Notes: a model not told the origin generated them from the letters alone. A DNA stretch of 44,010 bases from an uncultured Clostridia bacterium (GCA_947586185.1 CANPXN010000022.1:1-44010), one strand, 5' to 3'. Numbered from the stretch's first letter, positions 30,361-39,204 are shown. A program made the numbers and translations.

Positions 30361-30702
30361 TCAAAAATTAGACCCATTCCAGCCCCAGTCAGCAGTTGCA
30401 GAATATTTCACGTAAATACGTGACGGATCAATGGAAAGCTGTTCGTTTAAAATCTCGCAGATTTTACCAGTAAGAGAATTGAATGCGGCTGAATTAGCCT
30501 GTCCGTAAACGCTGACCTCTACCATTGCGGCAGGAGCATCATCGCCCTTAAAATACAGTATATGTTCAGGCTCAATTCCCACCATAAGCCAGCTTTCGGA
30601 CTTTCCCGGTATAGCGGTTATCGCACTGCCGAGAGCAGTTTTGATTGCGGTTTCCTTATCCTTTGAAATCTGTGCATTTGTCTTAACATTAATAAATGGC
30701 AT
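30361..30702 (-). CDS. MIF / tautomerase-family protein
   Basis: A 113-residue protein of the macrophage migration inhibitory factor/phenylpyruvate tautomerase family. It begins MPFINVKTNAQISKDKE, so Pro2 becomes the catalytic N-terminal proline after Met removal. SWLMVGIEPEHILYFKGDDAPAAMVEVSVYG and the closing SRIYVKYSATADWGWNGSNF match family strands. It likely works as a trimer; the physiological substrate in bacteria is unknown. AGGAGG lies ahead of ATG 30702; the longer frame to 30804 overlaps the next gene without a site. Confidence 0.88.
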   Translation of the reverse strand: MPFINVKTNAQISKDKETAIKTALGSAITAIPGKSESWLMVGIEPEHILYFKGDDAPAAMVEVSVYGQANSAAFNSLTGKICEILNEQLSIDPSRIYVKYSATADWGWNGSNF

Positions 30703-30781
30703 AGTATTACCTCCTAAAAATATGTTTATATGACTTAGGGCAAACCCCTTATTGAACCACGGACGATGTCCGCTTGTTACA

Positions 30782-31249
30782 TTAAAGTATGACCTCCATT
30801 CCAATTTTCTGCGGCTTTAATCCACAGTGTTCATAAAACTTCATTGCACTCTCGTTGCATGCCCACACATTAAGCGTCACATTATAAAAGCCATTTTCCT
30901 TTGCGTAGGCTTTTACAAATTCATATAGCTCTGTGCCGATATGCATTCCCCTTCTGGACTCATCAACGCACAGATCATCAATATAAAGAGTTTTTATATC
31001 TGTAAGTATATTATCACCGTAATGCTCTTGAGCGACGCAGAACGCATATCCGCAGACATGACCGTTTTCAACCGCCACAAAAATCGGTTTTGAATCATCC
31101 TTGATTATTTCTTCAAGCTCACTATCGGTATACTTTTTTACATCAGCCTTAAACAGGTCGGGACGTCCGTTATGATGCACCATAAGAACCTGCCGCAAAA
31201 GCCTGTTTATATCTGAAATATCGTTTTCTACAGCTCTTCTGATTTCCAT
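30782..31249 (-). CDS. GNAT N-acetyltransferase
   Basis: A 155-residue GNAT enzyme. Conserved parts are MEIRRAVENDISDINRLL, the strand TLYIDDLCVDESRRGMHIGTELYEFV (Q/RxxGxG/A acetyl-CoA site, here RRGMHIG) and NVTLNVWACNESAMKFYEHCGLKPQKIGMEV. Substrate unknown. The ATG at 31249 follows AAAGGAG at eight bases; a TTG two codons earlier is too close to that site. It reads in the same direction as the tautomerase gene, 79 bases before it. Confidence 0.88.
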   Translation of the reverse strand: MEIRRAVENDISDINRLLRQVLMVHHNGRPDLFKADVKKYTDSELEEIIKDDSKPIFVAVENGHVCGYAFCVAQEHYGDNILTDIKTLYIDDLCVDESRRGMHIGTELYEFVKAYAKENGFYNVTLNVWACNESAMKFYEHCGLKPQKIGMEVIL

Positions 31250-31343
31250 AGCCAAAGCTCCTTTACTTTTTCAATAAGAGATATTGCTCTATCTTATTTA
31301 TTATACATCATTTTAAATAAAACTTCAATTGCAAAATAATATA

Positions 31344-31427
31344 ACACACGAAAATCATTTTTGAAACACTATGCGGTGGACTCTCGCCCTCTCACCCACT
31401 GCTAAAGAGACAAAGTTCCTTTAGCAT
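31344..31427. repeat. Dispersed palindromic repeat, copy 2
   Basis: A relative of the unit at 10465-10548, with the same TTTTTGAAACA.TATGCGGTGG start, C-rich middle and closing GCTAAAGAGACAAAGTTCCTTTAGC-type hairpin, here slightly degraded. It lies in the gap between the GNAT gene and the toxin promoter. Confidence 0.75.
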
Positions 31428-31449
31428 CCCCTTTCAATTCCGGTGATTA

Positions 31450-31478
31450 TTGACACAGTACGGAAAATACTGTATAAT
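31450..31478 (+). promoter_or_regulatory. Consensus promoter of the type I toxin mRNA
   Basis: A perfect TTGACA (31450-31455), 17-base spacer, perfect TATAAT (31473-31478). Transcription should begin near 31485, giving a leader of about 110 bases. Confidence 0.85.
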
Positions 31479-31573
31479 TCATATTAAGGGCATACTTGAA
31501 ACGGTAGGTTCGCCATCTTTAGGGCGAATCTGTCGAACGCTTTTCATTTTGCGTTCGGCAGGCGGTTAGTCTT

Positions 31574-31589
31574 ACTCCCGGAAGGGAGT
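31574..31589 (+). promoter_or_regulatory. Hairpin hiding the toxin ribosome binding site
   Basis: ACTCCC-GGAA-GGGAGT is a stem with a GNRA-type tetraloop; its 3' arm is the GGGAG used by the toxin start at 31597. Two further hairpins lie upstream in the leader (TTCGCC...GGGCGAA near 31509 and CGAACGC...GCGTTCG near 31534). Confidence 0.75.
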
Positions 31590-31596
31590 GTTAATT

Positions 31597-31698
31597 ATGA
31601 ATAATTGTGTAACCTGGAACGAATTGATTCAGTTTTGCATTTTGCTAACTGCTATCACATCTATCCTCTATACATTTTTTCATGATAAAAGGAAATAA
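31597..31698 (+). CDS. Type I toxin: small hydrophobic peptide (holin-like/Fst-type)
   Basis: A 33-residue peptide starting MNNCVTWNELIQFCILLTAI. It has a short polar N-terminus, one membrane helix (about 9-28) and a charged C-terminus HDKRK. This is the design of the Gram-positive holin-like/TxpA/BsrG/Fst toxin group, whose members have W-x-E-L-x-Q-F-C-like starts. These peptides insert in the membrane and halt growth when not held back by antisense RNA. The long structured leader, hidden ribosome site, shared terminator and opposed promoter at 31782-31810 all support this reading. The frame is far shorter than usual ORF cut-offs, so it is easily missed. Confidence 0.8.
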   Translation: MNNCVTWNELIQFCILLTAITSILYTFFHDKRK

Positions 31699-31775
31699 CC
31701 GCCCTCAGCTACCAAACTAAGGCGGTTATTTTTAAGCCACTTTTATGGGAGCGACCGTCTATCGGTATGCCCCTT
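31685..31775 (-). ncRNA. Predicted antisense RNA antitoxin
   Basis: A transcript of about 90 bases from the minus-strand promoter at 31782-31810 to the shared terminator. Its 5' part (GGGGCATACCGATAGACGG and on to CGCTCCC) should fold into a hairpin with a GAUAGA loop, suited to a fast first contact. Its 3' half is complementary to the toxin mRNA's 3' end and terminator. Ends are estimated from promoter and terminator positions. Confidence 0.7.
31694..31734. terminator. Bidirectional terminator of toxin and antitoxin RNAs
   Basis: AATAACCGCC (from 31694) pairs with GGCGGTTATT (31721-31730), followed by TTTAAG on the plus strand and by ATTTCCTTTT on the minus strand. It starts within the toxin's stop codon. 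Confidence 0.85.
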
Positions 31776-31781
31776 TTTTAT

Positions 31782-31810
31782 ATTATACAACATCCGCAAA
31801 AATATGTCAA
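31782..31810 (-). promoter_or_regulatory. Consensus promoter of the antisense RNA
   Basis: On the minus strand: perfect TTGACA (plus 31805-31810), 17-base spacer, perfect TATAAT (plus 31782-31787). No ORF follows it in the minus direction until the GNAT gene about 530 bases away, which has its own site. Confidence 0.85.
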
Positions 31811-31881
31811 TAACTTTTAATACTAATTAACGGAAATCAAATTTTCAAAAATTGATTTCCATGTTTTTTAACTGGGATTAC

Positions 31882-31910
31882 TTGCATTTTTTTTAAAGTT
31901 ATGATATGAT
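31882..31910 (+). promoter_or_regulatory. Promoter of the topoisomerase pair
   Basis: TTGCAT (31882-31887), 17-base spacer, TATGAT (31905-31910), 41 bases ahead of the first start codon. Confidence 0.55.
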
Positions 31911-31951
31911 AAAAGAGTTTGAAAATTGTTTACGAAATGAAAGGTGAGAAA

Positions 31952-33934
31952 ATGGCAAAAAAGCAACAGGATTACGGAAACGAAAGCATTACCATGCTTA
32001 AAGGTCCTGATAAGGTAAGAAAACGTCCGGGCGTTATCTTCGGCTCTGACGGTCTTGACGGCTGTGAGCATTCTGTTTTTGAGATCATTTCAAACTCCAT
32101 TGACGAAGCCCGTTCAGGATACGGAAACAAAATTATAGTTACAAAATATAAGGATAACTCCATTGAGGTTCAGGACTTCGGAAGAGGATGCCCTGTTGAC
32201 TTCAATAAATCTGAAAACAGATTTAACTGGGAGCTTGTATACTGCGAGCTTTATGCCGGAGGCAAATATGACGACTCCTCTGACACCTATGAGTACTCTC
32301 TGGGGCTTAACGGCCTCGGACTTTGCGCTACTCAGTTTGCCTCATTATATATGGATGTCGAGGTTATCCGTGACGGATATAAGTACAATCTGCATTTTGA
32401 AAAAGGCGAAAACGTCGGCGGACTGAAAAAGGAAAAAACAACAAAAAAACAGACCGGTACAAAAACAAGATGGAAGCCTGACTTAGAAGTTTTTACGGAT
32501 ATTCAGATTACAGATGAATTCTTTTTCGATGTTCTGAGACGCCAGGCAGTGGTCAATCCTAATTTGCTTTTCGTATACCGCAGCCAGCAGGACGACAGCT
32601 CCTTTGAGGAAAGAGAGTTCCTCTATGAAAACGGGATCACCGACTATGTAAAGGAAATTGCTGACGGTCAGAATTTCACCTCCGTCCAGTTCTGGCAGGC
32701 TGAACGCAAGGGCCGTGACCGTGAGGACAAAAGCGATTACAAGGTAAAAATGTCCTTTGCACTTACATTTTCAAATAAAATAAAACAGATAGAATATTAC
32801 CACAATTCAAGCTTTCTGGAGCATGGCGGTTCTCCGGAACGTGCCGTAAAACAGGCATTTGTTTCCCAGATCGACTCATACATGAAGTCGAACAACAAAT
32901 ATCTCAAAAACGAAGCTAAGGTCACCTTTGCAGACGTTGAGGACTGCCTTATACTGGTATCTTCCTCCTTTTCCACTCAAACCTCATACGAAAATCAGAC
33001 AAAAAAGTCAATCACCAACAAATTTATTTACGACGCAATGACTGATTTTCTAAAGCATCAGCTTGAGGTATACTTTATAGAAAACCCTGATGAGGCTCTT
33101 AAAATAGCAGAACAGGTCATGGTCAACAAGAGAAGCCGTGAAAATGCAGAGAAAACAAGACTGAGCCTTAAAAAGAAGCTTGCCGGAACGATCGACCTTG
33201 CAAATTCTGTTGAAAAGTTTGTTGACTGCCGTACCAAGGACGTTTCAAGAAGAGAGGTCTATATCGTGGAGGGCGACTCGGCTCTTGGCTCGGTAAAGCT
33301 TGCAAGAGATGCGGAATTTCAGGCAGTTATCCCGGTAAGAGGAAAAATACTCAACTGCCTTAAAGCAGACTACTCAAAAATATTCAAAAACGATATTATA
33401 ACGGACCTTATAAAGGTTCTCGGCTGCGGAGTCGAGGTTTCAACCAAATCAAACAAGGATCTTTCAATGTTCAATCTCGATAATCTAAGGTGGAACAAAG
33501 TCGTTATCTGCACAGATGCCGATGTTGACGGCTATCAGATAAGAACTCTTATCCTTACTATGCTGTATAGGCTTACTCCGACCCTTATAAGAGAGGGATA
33601 TGTCTATATTGCAGAATCTCCGCTTTTTGAGATCAATACAAAGGACAAAACTTACTTTGCATACAGCGAAAAGGAAAAGCAGGACGTTTTAAAAATTATT
33701 GGCGAAAGTAAGTATACCATTCAGCGTTCAAAAGGTCTTGGTGAAAATGAACCGGACATGATGTCACTTACAACTATGAATCCTGAAACAAGACGTCTTA
33801 TAAAGGTTACACCGGACGCTGTGGAGGCTACTGCAAACATGTTCGATATGCTTCTCGGAGATAATCTTCAAGCCCGCAAGGACTATATTGCAAGGTACGG
33901 CGGAGATTATCTTGATATGGCTGACATTTCATAA
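31952..33934 (+). CDS. Type IIA DNA topoisomerase subunit B (divergent ParE/GyrB-like)
   Basis: A 660-residue ATPase/TOPRIM subunit. The GHKL ATPase has EIISNSIDEAR (with the Mg-binding Asn), the DFGRGCPVDF motif and GLNGLGLCA. A transducer domain follows. The TOPRIM domain has VEGDSALGS, PVRGKILNC and CTDADVDGYQI (DxD). Several motifs differ from usual GyrB/ParE wording (VEGDSALGS where EGDSAGGS is common; GLNGLGLCA for GLHGVGASV), so this is a diverged paralogue found in clostridia. ATG 31952 follows AAGGTGAG. It is coupled to the A subunit 12 bases downstream. Confidence 0.88.
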   Translation: MAKKQQDYGNESITMLKGPDKVRKRPGVIFGSDGLDGCEHSVFEIISNSIDEARSGYGNKIIVTKYKDNSIEVQDFGRGCPVDFNKSENRFNWELVYCELYAGGKYDDSSDTYEYSLGLNGLGLCATQFASLYMDVEVIRDGYKYNLHFEKGENVGGLKKEKTTKKQTGTKTRWKPDLEVFTDIQITDEFFFDVLRRQAVVNPNLLFVYRSQQDDSSFEEREFLYENGITDYVKEIADGQNFTSVQFWQAERKGRDREDKSDYKVKMSFALTFSNKIKQIEYYHNSSFLEHGGSPERAVKQAFVSQIDSYMKSNNKYLKNEAKVTFADVEDCLILVSSSFSTQTSYENQTKKSITNKFIYDAMTDFLKHQLEVYFIENPDEALKIAEQVMVNKRSRENAEKTRLSLKKKLAGTIDLANSVEKFVDCRTKDVSRREVYIVEGDSALGSVKLARDAEFQAVIPVRGKILNCLKADYSKIFKNDIITDLIKVLGCGVEVSTKSNKDLSMFNLDNLRWNKVVICTDADVDGYQIRTLILTMLYRLTPTLIREGYVYIAESPLFEINTKDKTYFAYSEKEKQDVLKIIGESKYTIQRSKGLGENEPDMMSLTTMNPETRRLIKVTPDAVEATANMFDMLLGDNLQARKDYIARYGGDYLDMADIS

Positions 33935-33946
33935 GGAGGCTGTAAA

Positions 33947-36178
33947 TTGGCAAGAAAAAGAAAAGGCGATAAGCCAAAGGAAAGCATGCCTAACGCTTTT
34001 ATAGAGGGTGCAGGCACTGTTGTACAGGAAAAAATTACTGAAACTCTTGAAAAAAATTATATGCCATATGCAATGAGCGTTATTATTTCAAGAGCGCTGC
34101 CTGAAATTGATGGTTTTAAGCCGTCCCACCGTAAGCTCCTCTATACTATGTATAAAATGGGACTTTTAAATGGCGCAAGAACAAAATCTGCAAATGTTGT
34201 AGGTCAGACCATGCGTCTTAATCCTCACGGTGACGCTGCTATTTATGAAACAATGGTACGACTTTCAAGAGGTAATGAAACCCTGCTGCACCCTTATGTT
34301 GATTCAAAGGGCAACTTCGGAAAGCAGTATTCACGCAATATGGCATATGCTGCTTCAAGGTATACAGAGGTCAAGCTTGACAAAATATGCAACGAGCTTT
34401 TCTGTGATATTGACAAAGACACTGTAGAATTTGTTCCCAACTATGACAATACCATGATGGAACCGTCCCTGCTTCCGGCAACATTTCCGTCAGTTCTTGT
34501 AAATGCAAATGTCGGCATTGCCGTTTCAATGGCAAGCTCCGTATGCCCTTTTAATTTAGCTGAGGTGTGTGAAACCTGTATTGCGATCCTGAAAAACCCG
34601 GAGCATGATATAATAAGCACTCTTAAAGGTCCTGACTTCCCGGGAGGCGGATTTATTCTCCATGACGAGGACGAACTGAAAAAAATCTACCGCACCGGCA
34701 GGGGTACAGTTAAGATACGTTCTAAATACAACTATGACAAAGAATATAACTGCATCGAAGTAACACAGATACCGTACAGCACAACTGTTGAGGCTATTAT
34801 AGATAAGATAACAGAGCATGTGAAATCCGGCAAGATCCGTGAAATATCCTATATCCGTGATGAAACGGACAAGAACGGACTTAAAATCGCCATAGATTTA
34901 AAGAGAGGAACCGATCCGGATAAGCTTATGCAAAAGCTGTTCCGCTTAACGCCGCTACAGGATAACTATTCCTGCAACTTCAACATACTTATCGGAGGAG
35001 TTCCGAGAGTTATGGGTGTCGGCGAAATTTTAAATGAATGGATCGCTTTTAGAAACGAATGTATAAAAAGACGTGTGTATTTTGACCTTAATAAGAAAAA
35101 GGATAAGCTGCATCTTCTCTTGGGACTGCAAAAGATCCTCCTTGATATTGATAAAGCCATCAAGATCGTACGTGAGACTGAAGAGGAAAATGAAGTCGTG
35201 TCAAACCTTATGATAGGCTTCGGCATTGATGAAATACAGGCGGAATATGTTGCTGAAATAAAGCTCCGTCATTTAAACCGTGAATATATCCTGAACAGGC
35301 TGAATGATATTGAAAGCCTTAAAAAAGACATCGCTGAAATGGAGGATATTCTGAAAAATCCAAAGAAGATAAAGAATATCATCATTTCAGAGCTTAAAGA
35401 CGTTATCAAAAAATATCAAAAGCCAAGAAACACCATGTTCTTCTATAAATCAGACATTGAAGAAGAGGATATTAATGAAGAAACTCCTGACTATCCGGTC
35501 AATCTGTTCCTGTCCGAGAGCGGCTATTTCAAAAAGATTACCAACCAATCCCTGAGAATGAGCGGTGAAAACAAGCTCAAGGAAGGGGATAAAATGGTAT
35601 GCCACATTGAAACCACCAACAGAGCTGAGCTGCTTTTCTTTACGGATAAATGCCAGGTATATAAGTCAAAGGCATCAGCTTTTGACGATACAAAAGCAAG
35701 TCTTCTGGGTGATTTCGTTCCGGCTAAATTAAGCTTTGACGAGGACGAAGCTCTTAAATATATGGTTTCAACAACTGACTATGAAGGATTTATGCTTTTC
35801 TTCTTTGCAAACGGAAAGGCAGCTAAGGTCCCTGTTAAGGCATACGAAACCAAGACCAACAGAAAAAAACTTGCCAAGGCATATTCTGATAAGGCTTTAC
35901 TCAAAAGCATCATGTTTATTAAGGATGACTGCAATATTCTTCTTAAAACCTCTGCTGAAAAGGCGCTGATATTCAATACTGCGCTGCTTACGCCTAAATC
36001 CTCAAGGGATACAGTGGGAATACAGGCAATAACCCTCAGGGGCAAGGCGGAGCTTGTATCAGCCGAGGCTGCACCGGAGGATGCAGAGGAAAAGCTGAAA
36101 AAATATATCGCAAAGAAAATACCGGCAGCCGGAAGCTCTACAAAGGAGCTTATGGACTACAATCAGCTTATGCTTTGA
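33947..36178 (+). CDS. Type IIA DNA topoisomerase subunit A (divergent ParC/GyrA-like)
   Basis: A 743-residue breakage-reunion subunit. The catalytic Tyr139 sits in AASRYTEVKL, after the usual LLHPYVDSKGNFGKQYSR lead (residues 113-130). The C-terminal part lacks a recognisable GyrA box, so it is more like ParC than GyrA. At the quinolone-determining positions it reads HGDAAIYETM: Ala97 replaces the Ser83 equivalent and Glu101 the Asp87 equivalent. The start is a TTG at 33947 behind AAGGAGG; no ATG fits. With the B subunit it should relax or decatenate DNA, beside a standard gyrase presumed elsewhere in the genome. Confidence 0.88.
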   Translation: MARKRKGDKPKESMPNAFIEGAGTVVQEKITETLEKNYMPYAMSVIISRALPEIDGFKPSHRKLLYTMYKMGLLNGARTKSANVVGQTMRLNPHGDAAIYETMVRLSRGNETLLHPYVDSKGNFGKQYSRNMAYAASRYTEVKLDKICNELFCDIDKDTVEFVPNYDNTMMEPSLLPATFPSVLVNANVGIAVSMASSVCPFNLAEVCETCIAILKNPEHDIISTLKGPDFPGGGFILHDEDELKKIYRTGRGTVKIRSKYNYDKEYNCIEVTQIPYSTTVEAIIDKITEHVKSGKIREISYIRDETDKNGLKIAIDLKRGTDPDKLMQKLFRLTPLQDNYSCNFNILIGGVPRVMGVGEILNEWIAFRNECIKRRVYFDLNKKKDKLHLLLGLQKILLDIDKAIKIVRETEEENEVVSNLMIGFGIDEIQAEYVAEIKLRHLNREYILNRLNDIESLKKDIAEMEDILKNPKKIKNIIISELKDVIKKYQKPRNTMFFYKSDIEEEDINEETPDYPVNLFLSESGYFKKITNQSLRMSGENKLKEGDKMVCHIETTNRAELLFFTDKCQVYKSKASAFDDTKASLLGDFVPAKLSFDEDEALKYMVSTTDYEGFMLFFFANGKAAKVPVKAYETKTNRKKLAKAYSDKALLKSIMFIKDDCNILLKTSAEKALIFNTALLTPKSSRDTVGIQAITLRGKAELVSAEAAPEDAEEKLKKYIAKKIPAAGSSTKELMDYNQLML

Positions 36179-36221
36179 TAAATTTCATATATTTTAAGTT
36201 TGTTTTAAGTAAAAGTATGTC

Positions 36222-36268
36222 AAAAAGCTGAAATTTTATCTGTGTATAAAATTTCAGCTTTTTTTATT
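36222..36268 (+). terminator. Terminator of the topoisomerase operon
   Basis: AAAAAGCTGAAATTTTA pairs with TAAAATTTCAGCTTTTTTT, a long stem ending in a T-run. Confidence 0.88.
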
Positions 36269-36296
36269 GAATTTAAGCTGTAAACTATGATATAAT
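36267..36296 (+). promoter_or_regulatory. Promoter of the Na/Pi cotransporter gene
   Basis: TTGAAT (36267-36272), 18-base spacer, TATAAT (36291-36296), ending 64 bases ahead of the ATG. It starts where the upstream terminator's T-run ends. Confidence 0.6.
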
Positions 36297-36360
36297 TGTA
36301 AATGTAAAGCTTTCCTTAAATTTATGTAATAAAATTCAGCTGACACCTTTAGGAGGAGTT

Positions 36361-38163
36361 ATGACAACCATTGAAAGTGTAAAAACCATTATCTCCGCTT
36401 TCGGAGGAATCGCACTGCTGCTATACGGTATGCATGTGCTTGGAGACGGTCTTGAGAAAATTTCCGGGGGAAGAATGGAAAAGGTTCTCGAAAAACTTAC
36501 TAACAACATTATAAAAGCTGTATTGCTCGGCGCTCTGGTCACAGCCGTAGTACAAAGCTCCGGTGCAACCACCGTTATTGTGGTAGGTCTTGTTAACGCC
36601 GGAATACTGAAGCTTAGATCGGCTGTAGGTATCATAATGGGTGCAAACATTGGTACCACCATTACTGGTCAGATCTTACGACTTGGCGATCTTGCCGGGA
36701 ACAATTCCTTCGGAGAGGCTATAGACCTGCTGACTCCCGCATATTTAGCTCCTTTTGTCGCTATAATAGGCATGATCATTATTATGATAGGCAAAAAAGA
36801 TAATGTAAAAACTATAGGCGATATTTTTGTAGGACTGGGCGTTCTTTTCACAGGTATGCTTTCACTTACCGAAGCTGTTGAACCGCTCTCAAAGCTTGAA
36901 GGATTCCAGAATCTGTTTGCTTCCCTTGAAAATCCTCTGCTGGGTATCATCGCCGGAGCACTTGTTACTGCGCTTCTGCAAAGCTCCTCCGCATCTGTCG
37001 GTATCCTACAGGCGATCTCCACAACAGGCGTGCTTACATTTGCATCAGCATTCCCTATCATCATGGGACAGAATATAGGTACATGCTCGACTTCACTCAT
37101 TTCAAGTATGGGTGCAAATAAAAATGCCAAGCGTGCCGCAATGGTTCACTTTTACTTTAATATTATAGGTACTGTGCTTTTCCTCTCGGTTATTTATATT
37201 ATCAAGGCAACAGCCGGAATATCTTTCTGGAACGATAAAATGAACATGGGCTCGATCGCTAACTTCCATACATTCTTCAATATTATTGTCACTATGTTCT
37301 TCATTCCTTTTCACACGCTTCTTGAAAAGCTTGCAGTTATCACTATACGTAATACTGAATCGGACGGCGAAGACGATATAATTGAAGAATCAGGAGAAAA
37401 TATCCTTGATTCAAGATTTCTCAAATCACCTTCCCTTGCAATACAACAGGCCAATAATGCTATAGTTTATATGGGCAACCTTGCTAAGCGCAACTTTACT
37501 ATGAGCTATGAGCTTTTCAAGAACTTTGATGAAAAAAATATTGAAAAGATCAAGGAATGTGAAGATATTATCGACCGTACAGAGGACAGGCTCAATAAAT
37601 ACATTGTATCGATCACTGACTGCGAGCTGAACGAAAACGAAAGCCGTATAGTAACCTCACTTTTGCATCTTCTCACAGACTTTGAACGAATCGGCGACTA
37701 TGCTGTTAACATAATGGAACGAGCTGAGGTTATGCACGAACGTGAACAGGAATTTTCAGACGAAGCAATTATGGACTTTGACATTCTGAAAAATGCTCTG
37801 GAAGAGATCATAGCAATGTCAATTGACGCTGTTGCATATAATAATCAGATCACAGCTATGAAGATCGAACCTCTTGAGGAAACCATTGATCAGATCGAAT
37901 TTACGCTTAAAAACAGACACATCGAACGTCTTAAAAGCGGAAACTGCGCAATCGACAGAGGCGTTCTCTTCCTTGACACCTTATCGGATATGGAACGTAT
38001 TTCAGACCACTGCTCAAATGTAGGGGTACATGTTCTTAACAGACATATCGTCAATAAGGGCGGCATAAACCGTCACGAGTATATCAAGAGCATTCATAAG
38101 GGCGAAAATAAGGAATATGCTGACGCTTTTAATGAATACCACGAAAAGTATAATCTTAAATAA
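36361..38163 (+). CDS. Na/Pi cotransporter family protein with PhoU-like C-terminus
   Basis: A 600-residue fusion: a PNaS-type transport domain with about nine membrane helices (residues 1-325) containing the two inverted QSS motifs, VVQSSGATTVIVVGL (about 63-77) and LLQSSSASVGILQA (about 204-217), and then a cytoplasmic PhoU-like helical domain (about 350-590). It imports phosphate with sodium; the PhoU part probably adjusts activity. AGGAGG precedes the ATG. No pho regulator or pst gene is adjacent. A terminator follows. Confidence 0.92.
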   Translation: MTTIESVKTIISAFGGIALLLYGMHVLGDGLEKISGGRMEKVLEKLTNNIIKAVLLGALVTAVVQSSGATTVIVVGLVNAGILKLRSAVGIIMGANIGTTITGQILRLGDLAGNNSFGEAIDLLTPAYLAPFVAIIGMIIIMIGKKDNVKTIGDIFVGLGVLFTGMLSLTEAVEPLSKLEGFQNLFASLENPLLGIIAGALVTALLQSSSASVGILQAISTTGVLTFASAFPIIMGQNIGTCSTSLISSMGANKNAKRAAMVHFYFNIIGTVLFLSVIYIIKATAGISFWNDKMNMGSIANFHTFFNIIVTMFFIPFHTLLEKLAVITIRNTESDGEDDIIEESGENILDSRFLKSPSLAIQQANNAIVYMGNLAKRNFTMSYELFKNFDEKNIEKIKECEDIIDRTEDRLNKYIVSITDCELNENESRIVTSLLHLLTDFERIGDYAVNIMERAEVMHEREQEFSDEAIMDFDILKNALEEIIAMSIDAVAYNNQITAMKIEPLEETIDQIEFTLKNRHIERLKSGNCAIDRGVLFLDTLSDMERISDHCSNVGVHVLNRHIVNKGGINRHEYIKSIHKGENKEYADAFNEYHEKYNLK

Positions 38164-38213
38164 GAACTTGATTTCATAAGATATGCGCATATTCTTGTGA
38201 AGACAAGTTCTAT

Positions 38214-38243
38214 AAGGCGGTGTAGAAATATACCGCCTTTTTA
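38214..38243 (+). terminator. Terminator of the Na/Pi cotransporter gene
   Basis: AAGGCGGT pairs with ACCGCCTT, followed by TTTATT. An additional weaker hairpin, AGAACTTG...CAAGTTCT, spans about 38163-38210. Confidence 0.8.
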
Positions 38244-38262
38244 TTCAGCTTTTAAAAAATCG

Positions 38263-38291
38263 TTGACATTTAGCATTATTCCTGTTAAAAT
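38263..38291 (+). promoter_or_regulatory. Promoter of the DUF5685 operon
   Basis: TTGACA (38263-38268), 17-base spacer, TAAAAT (38286-38291). Confidence 0.7.
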
Positions 38292-38366
38292 AATTATTGT
38301 ATACAGGCTGTCTTTTAAACCAAAGAATAAATGACAGTATAAAGATAAAAATTAGGGAGAAAAAAT

Positions 38367-39203
38367 TTGTTCGGTTATATTAAACCCTTTAAGCCATATA
38401 TGCGGTTCTGCGAATTTGACGTATACAACGCCTTTTACTGCGGACTCTGCAAACAGATGGGGAAAAAATACGGTCAGATTTTCAGGCTGATGCTGAGCTA
38501 TGACTTTACTTTTCTCAGCATTCTTGCAGCATCCCTTAATTCAGATGAACCGGAAATAAAAATGGCTCACTGTATTGTTCATCCTGTAAAAAAGCGTCCA
38601 TGCCTTTCTGCATGCCGTGAGCTTGATTATACTTCCGCAGCGGCTGTGATCTCGATATACCACAAAATATGCGACAGTATCAATGACAGCAGTCTTATAA
38701 TCTCTGTCCCATACCGCATTTTAAAGCTTTTCACAAAAAGGGGATACAAGCTTGCAAAGTCCCGGTATCCTGAGCTTGCAGACTCTGTTGAAGAAAAAAT
38801 GAACCAACAGTTTGAGCTTGAAAAAAACAAATGCCCCTCAATCGACATGGCATGCGAGCCAACGGCGGCAATCATGTCGGATATGGCTAAGTCGATTCCC
38901 TCAGTAAATGGTCAGGACAAGCCATTATCAGGGCTCGGCTATCACCTGGGCAGATTTGTATATCTTGCAGACGCTGTTACAGATATGAAAAAGGATGCGG
39001 AAAAGGGAAATTATAATCCCCTGCTCAGCACCGAAAATCCGGAGGAGCTTGCACAGATCAATATTAACATGACCCTTAGTCTTATTGCAGACTATTACTG
39101 TAAACTCGATATAAAAAAATTCCGTGAGATCCTTGACAATATTATTTATTTAGGATTAAAAAACTTCCGGCTTACATCACGGAAAAAAAGAAAAGGAGAA
39201 TAA
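38367..39203 (+). CDS. DUF5685 family protein
   Basis: A 278-residue protein of the DUF5685 family, recognisable from [20 protein letters not shown] followed by [15 protein letters not shown]. Conserved cysteines and the later acidic/Asp residues ([22 protein letters not shown]) might form a metal site. It may be helical and membrane-associated, but has no clear signal peptide. It starts at a TTG behind GGGAG; no ATG fits. The J-domain gene begins one base after its stop, so these two, with the next membrane protein, form a tight operon. Confidence 0.85.
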   Translation: MFGYIKPFKPYMRFCEFDVYNAFYCGLCKQMGKKYGQIFRLMLSYDFTFLSILAASLNSDEPEIKMAHCIVHPVKKRPCLSACRELDYTSAAAVISIYHKICDSINDSSLIISVPYRILKLFTKRGYKLAKSRYPELADSVEEKMNQQFELEKNKCPSIDMACEPTAAIMSDMAKSIPSVNGQDKPLSGLGYHLGRFVYLADAVTDMKKDAEKGNYNPLLSTENPEELAQININMTLSLIADYYCKLDIKKFREILDNIIYLGLKNFRLTSRKKRKGE

Positions 39204-39204
39204 A

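Noticed and set aside
31531-31537. TGTCGAA in the toxin mRNA leader, possible Spo0A box
   Set aside because: A single copy, about 45 bases downstream of the start and within an RNA hairpin; a chance match is more likely.
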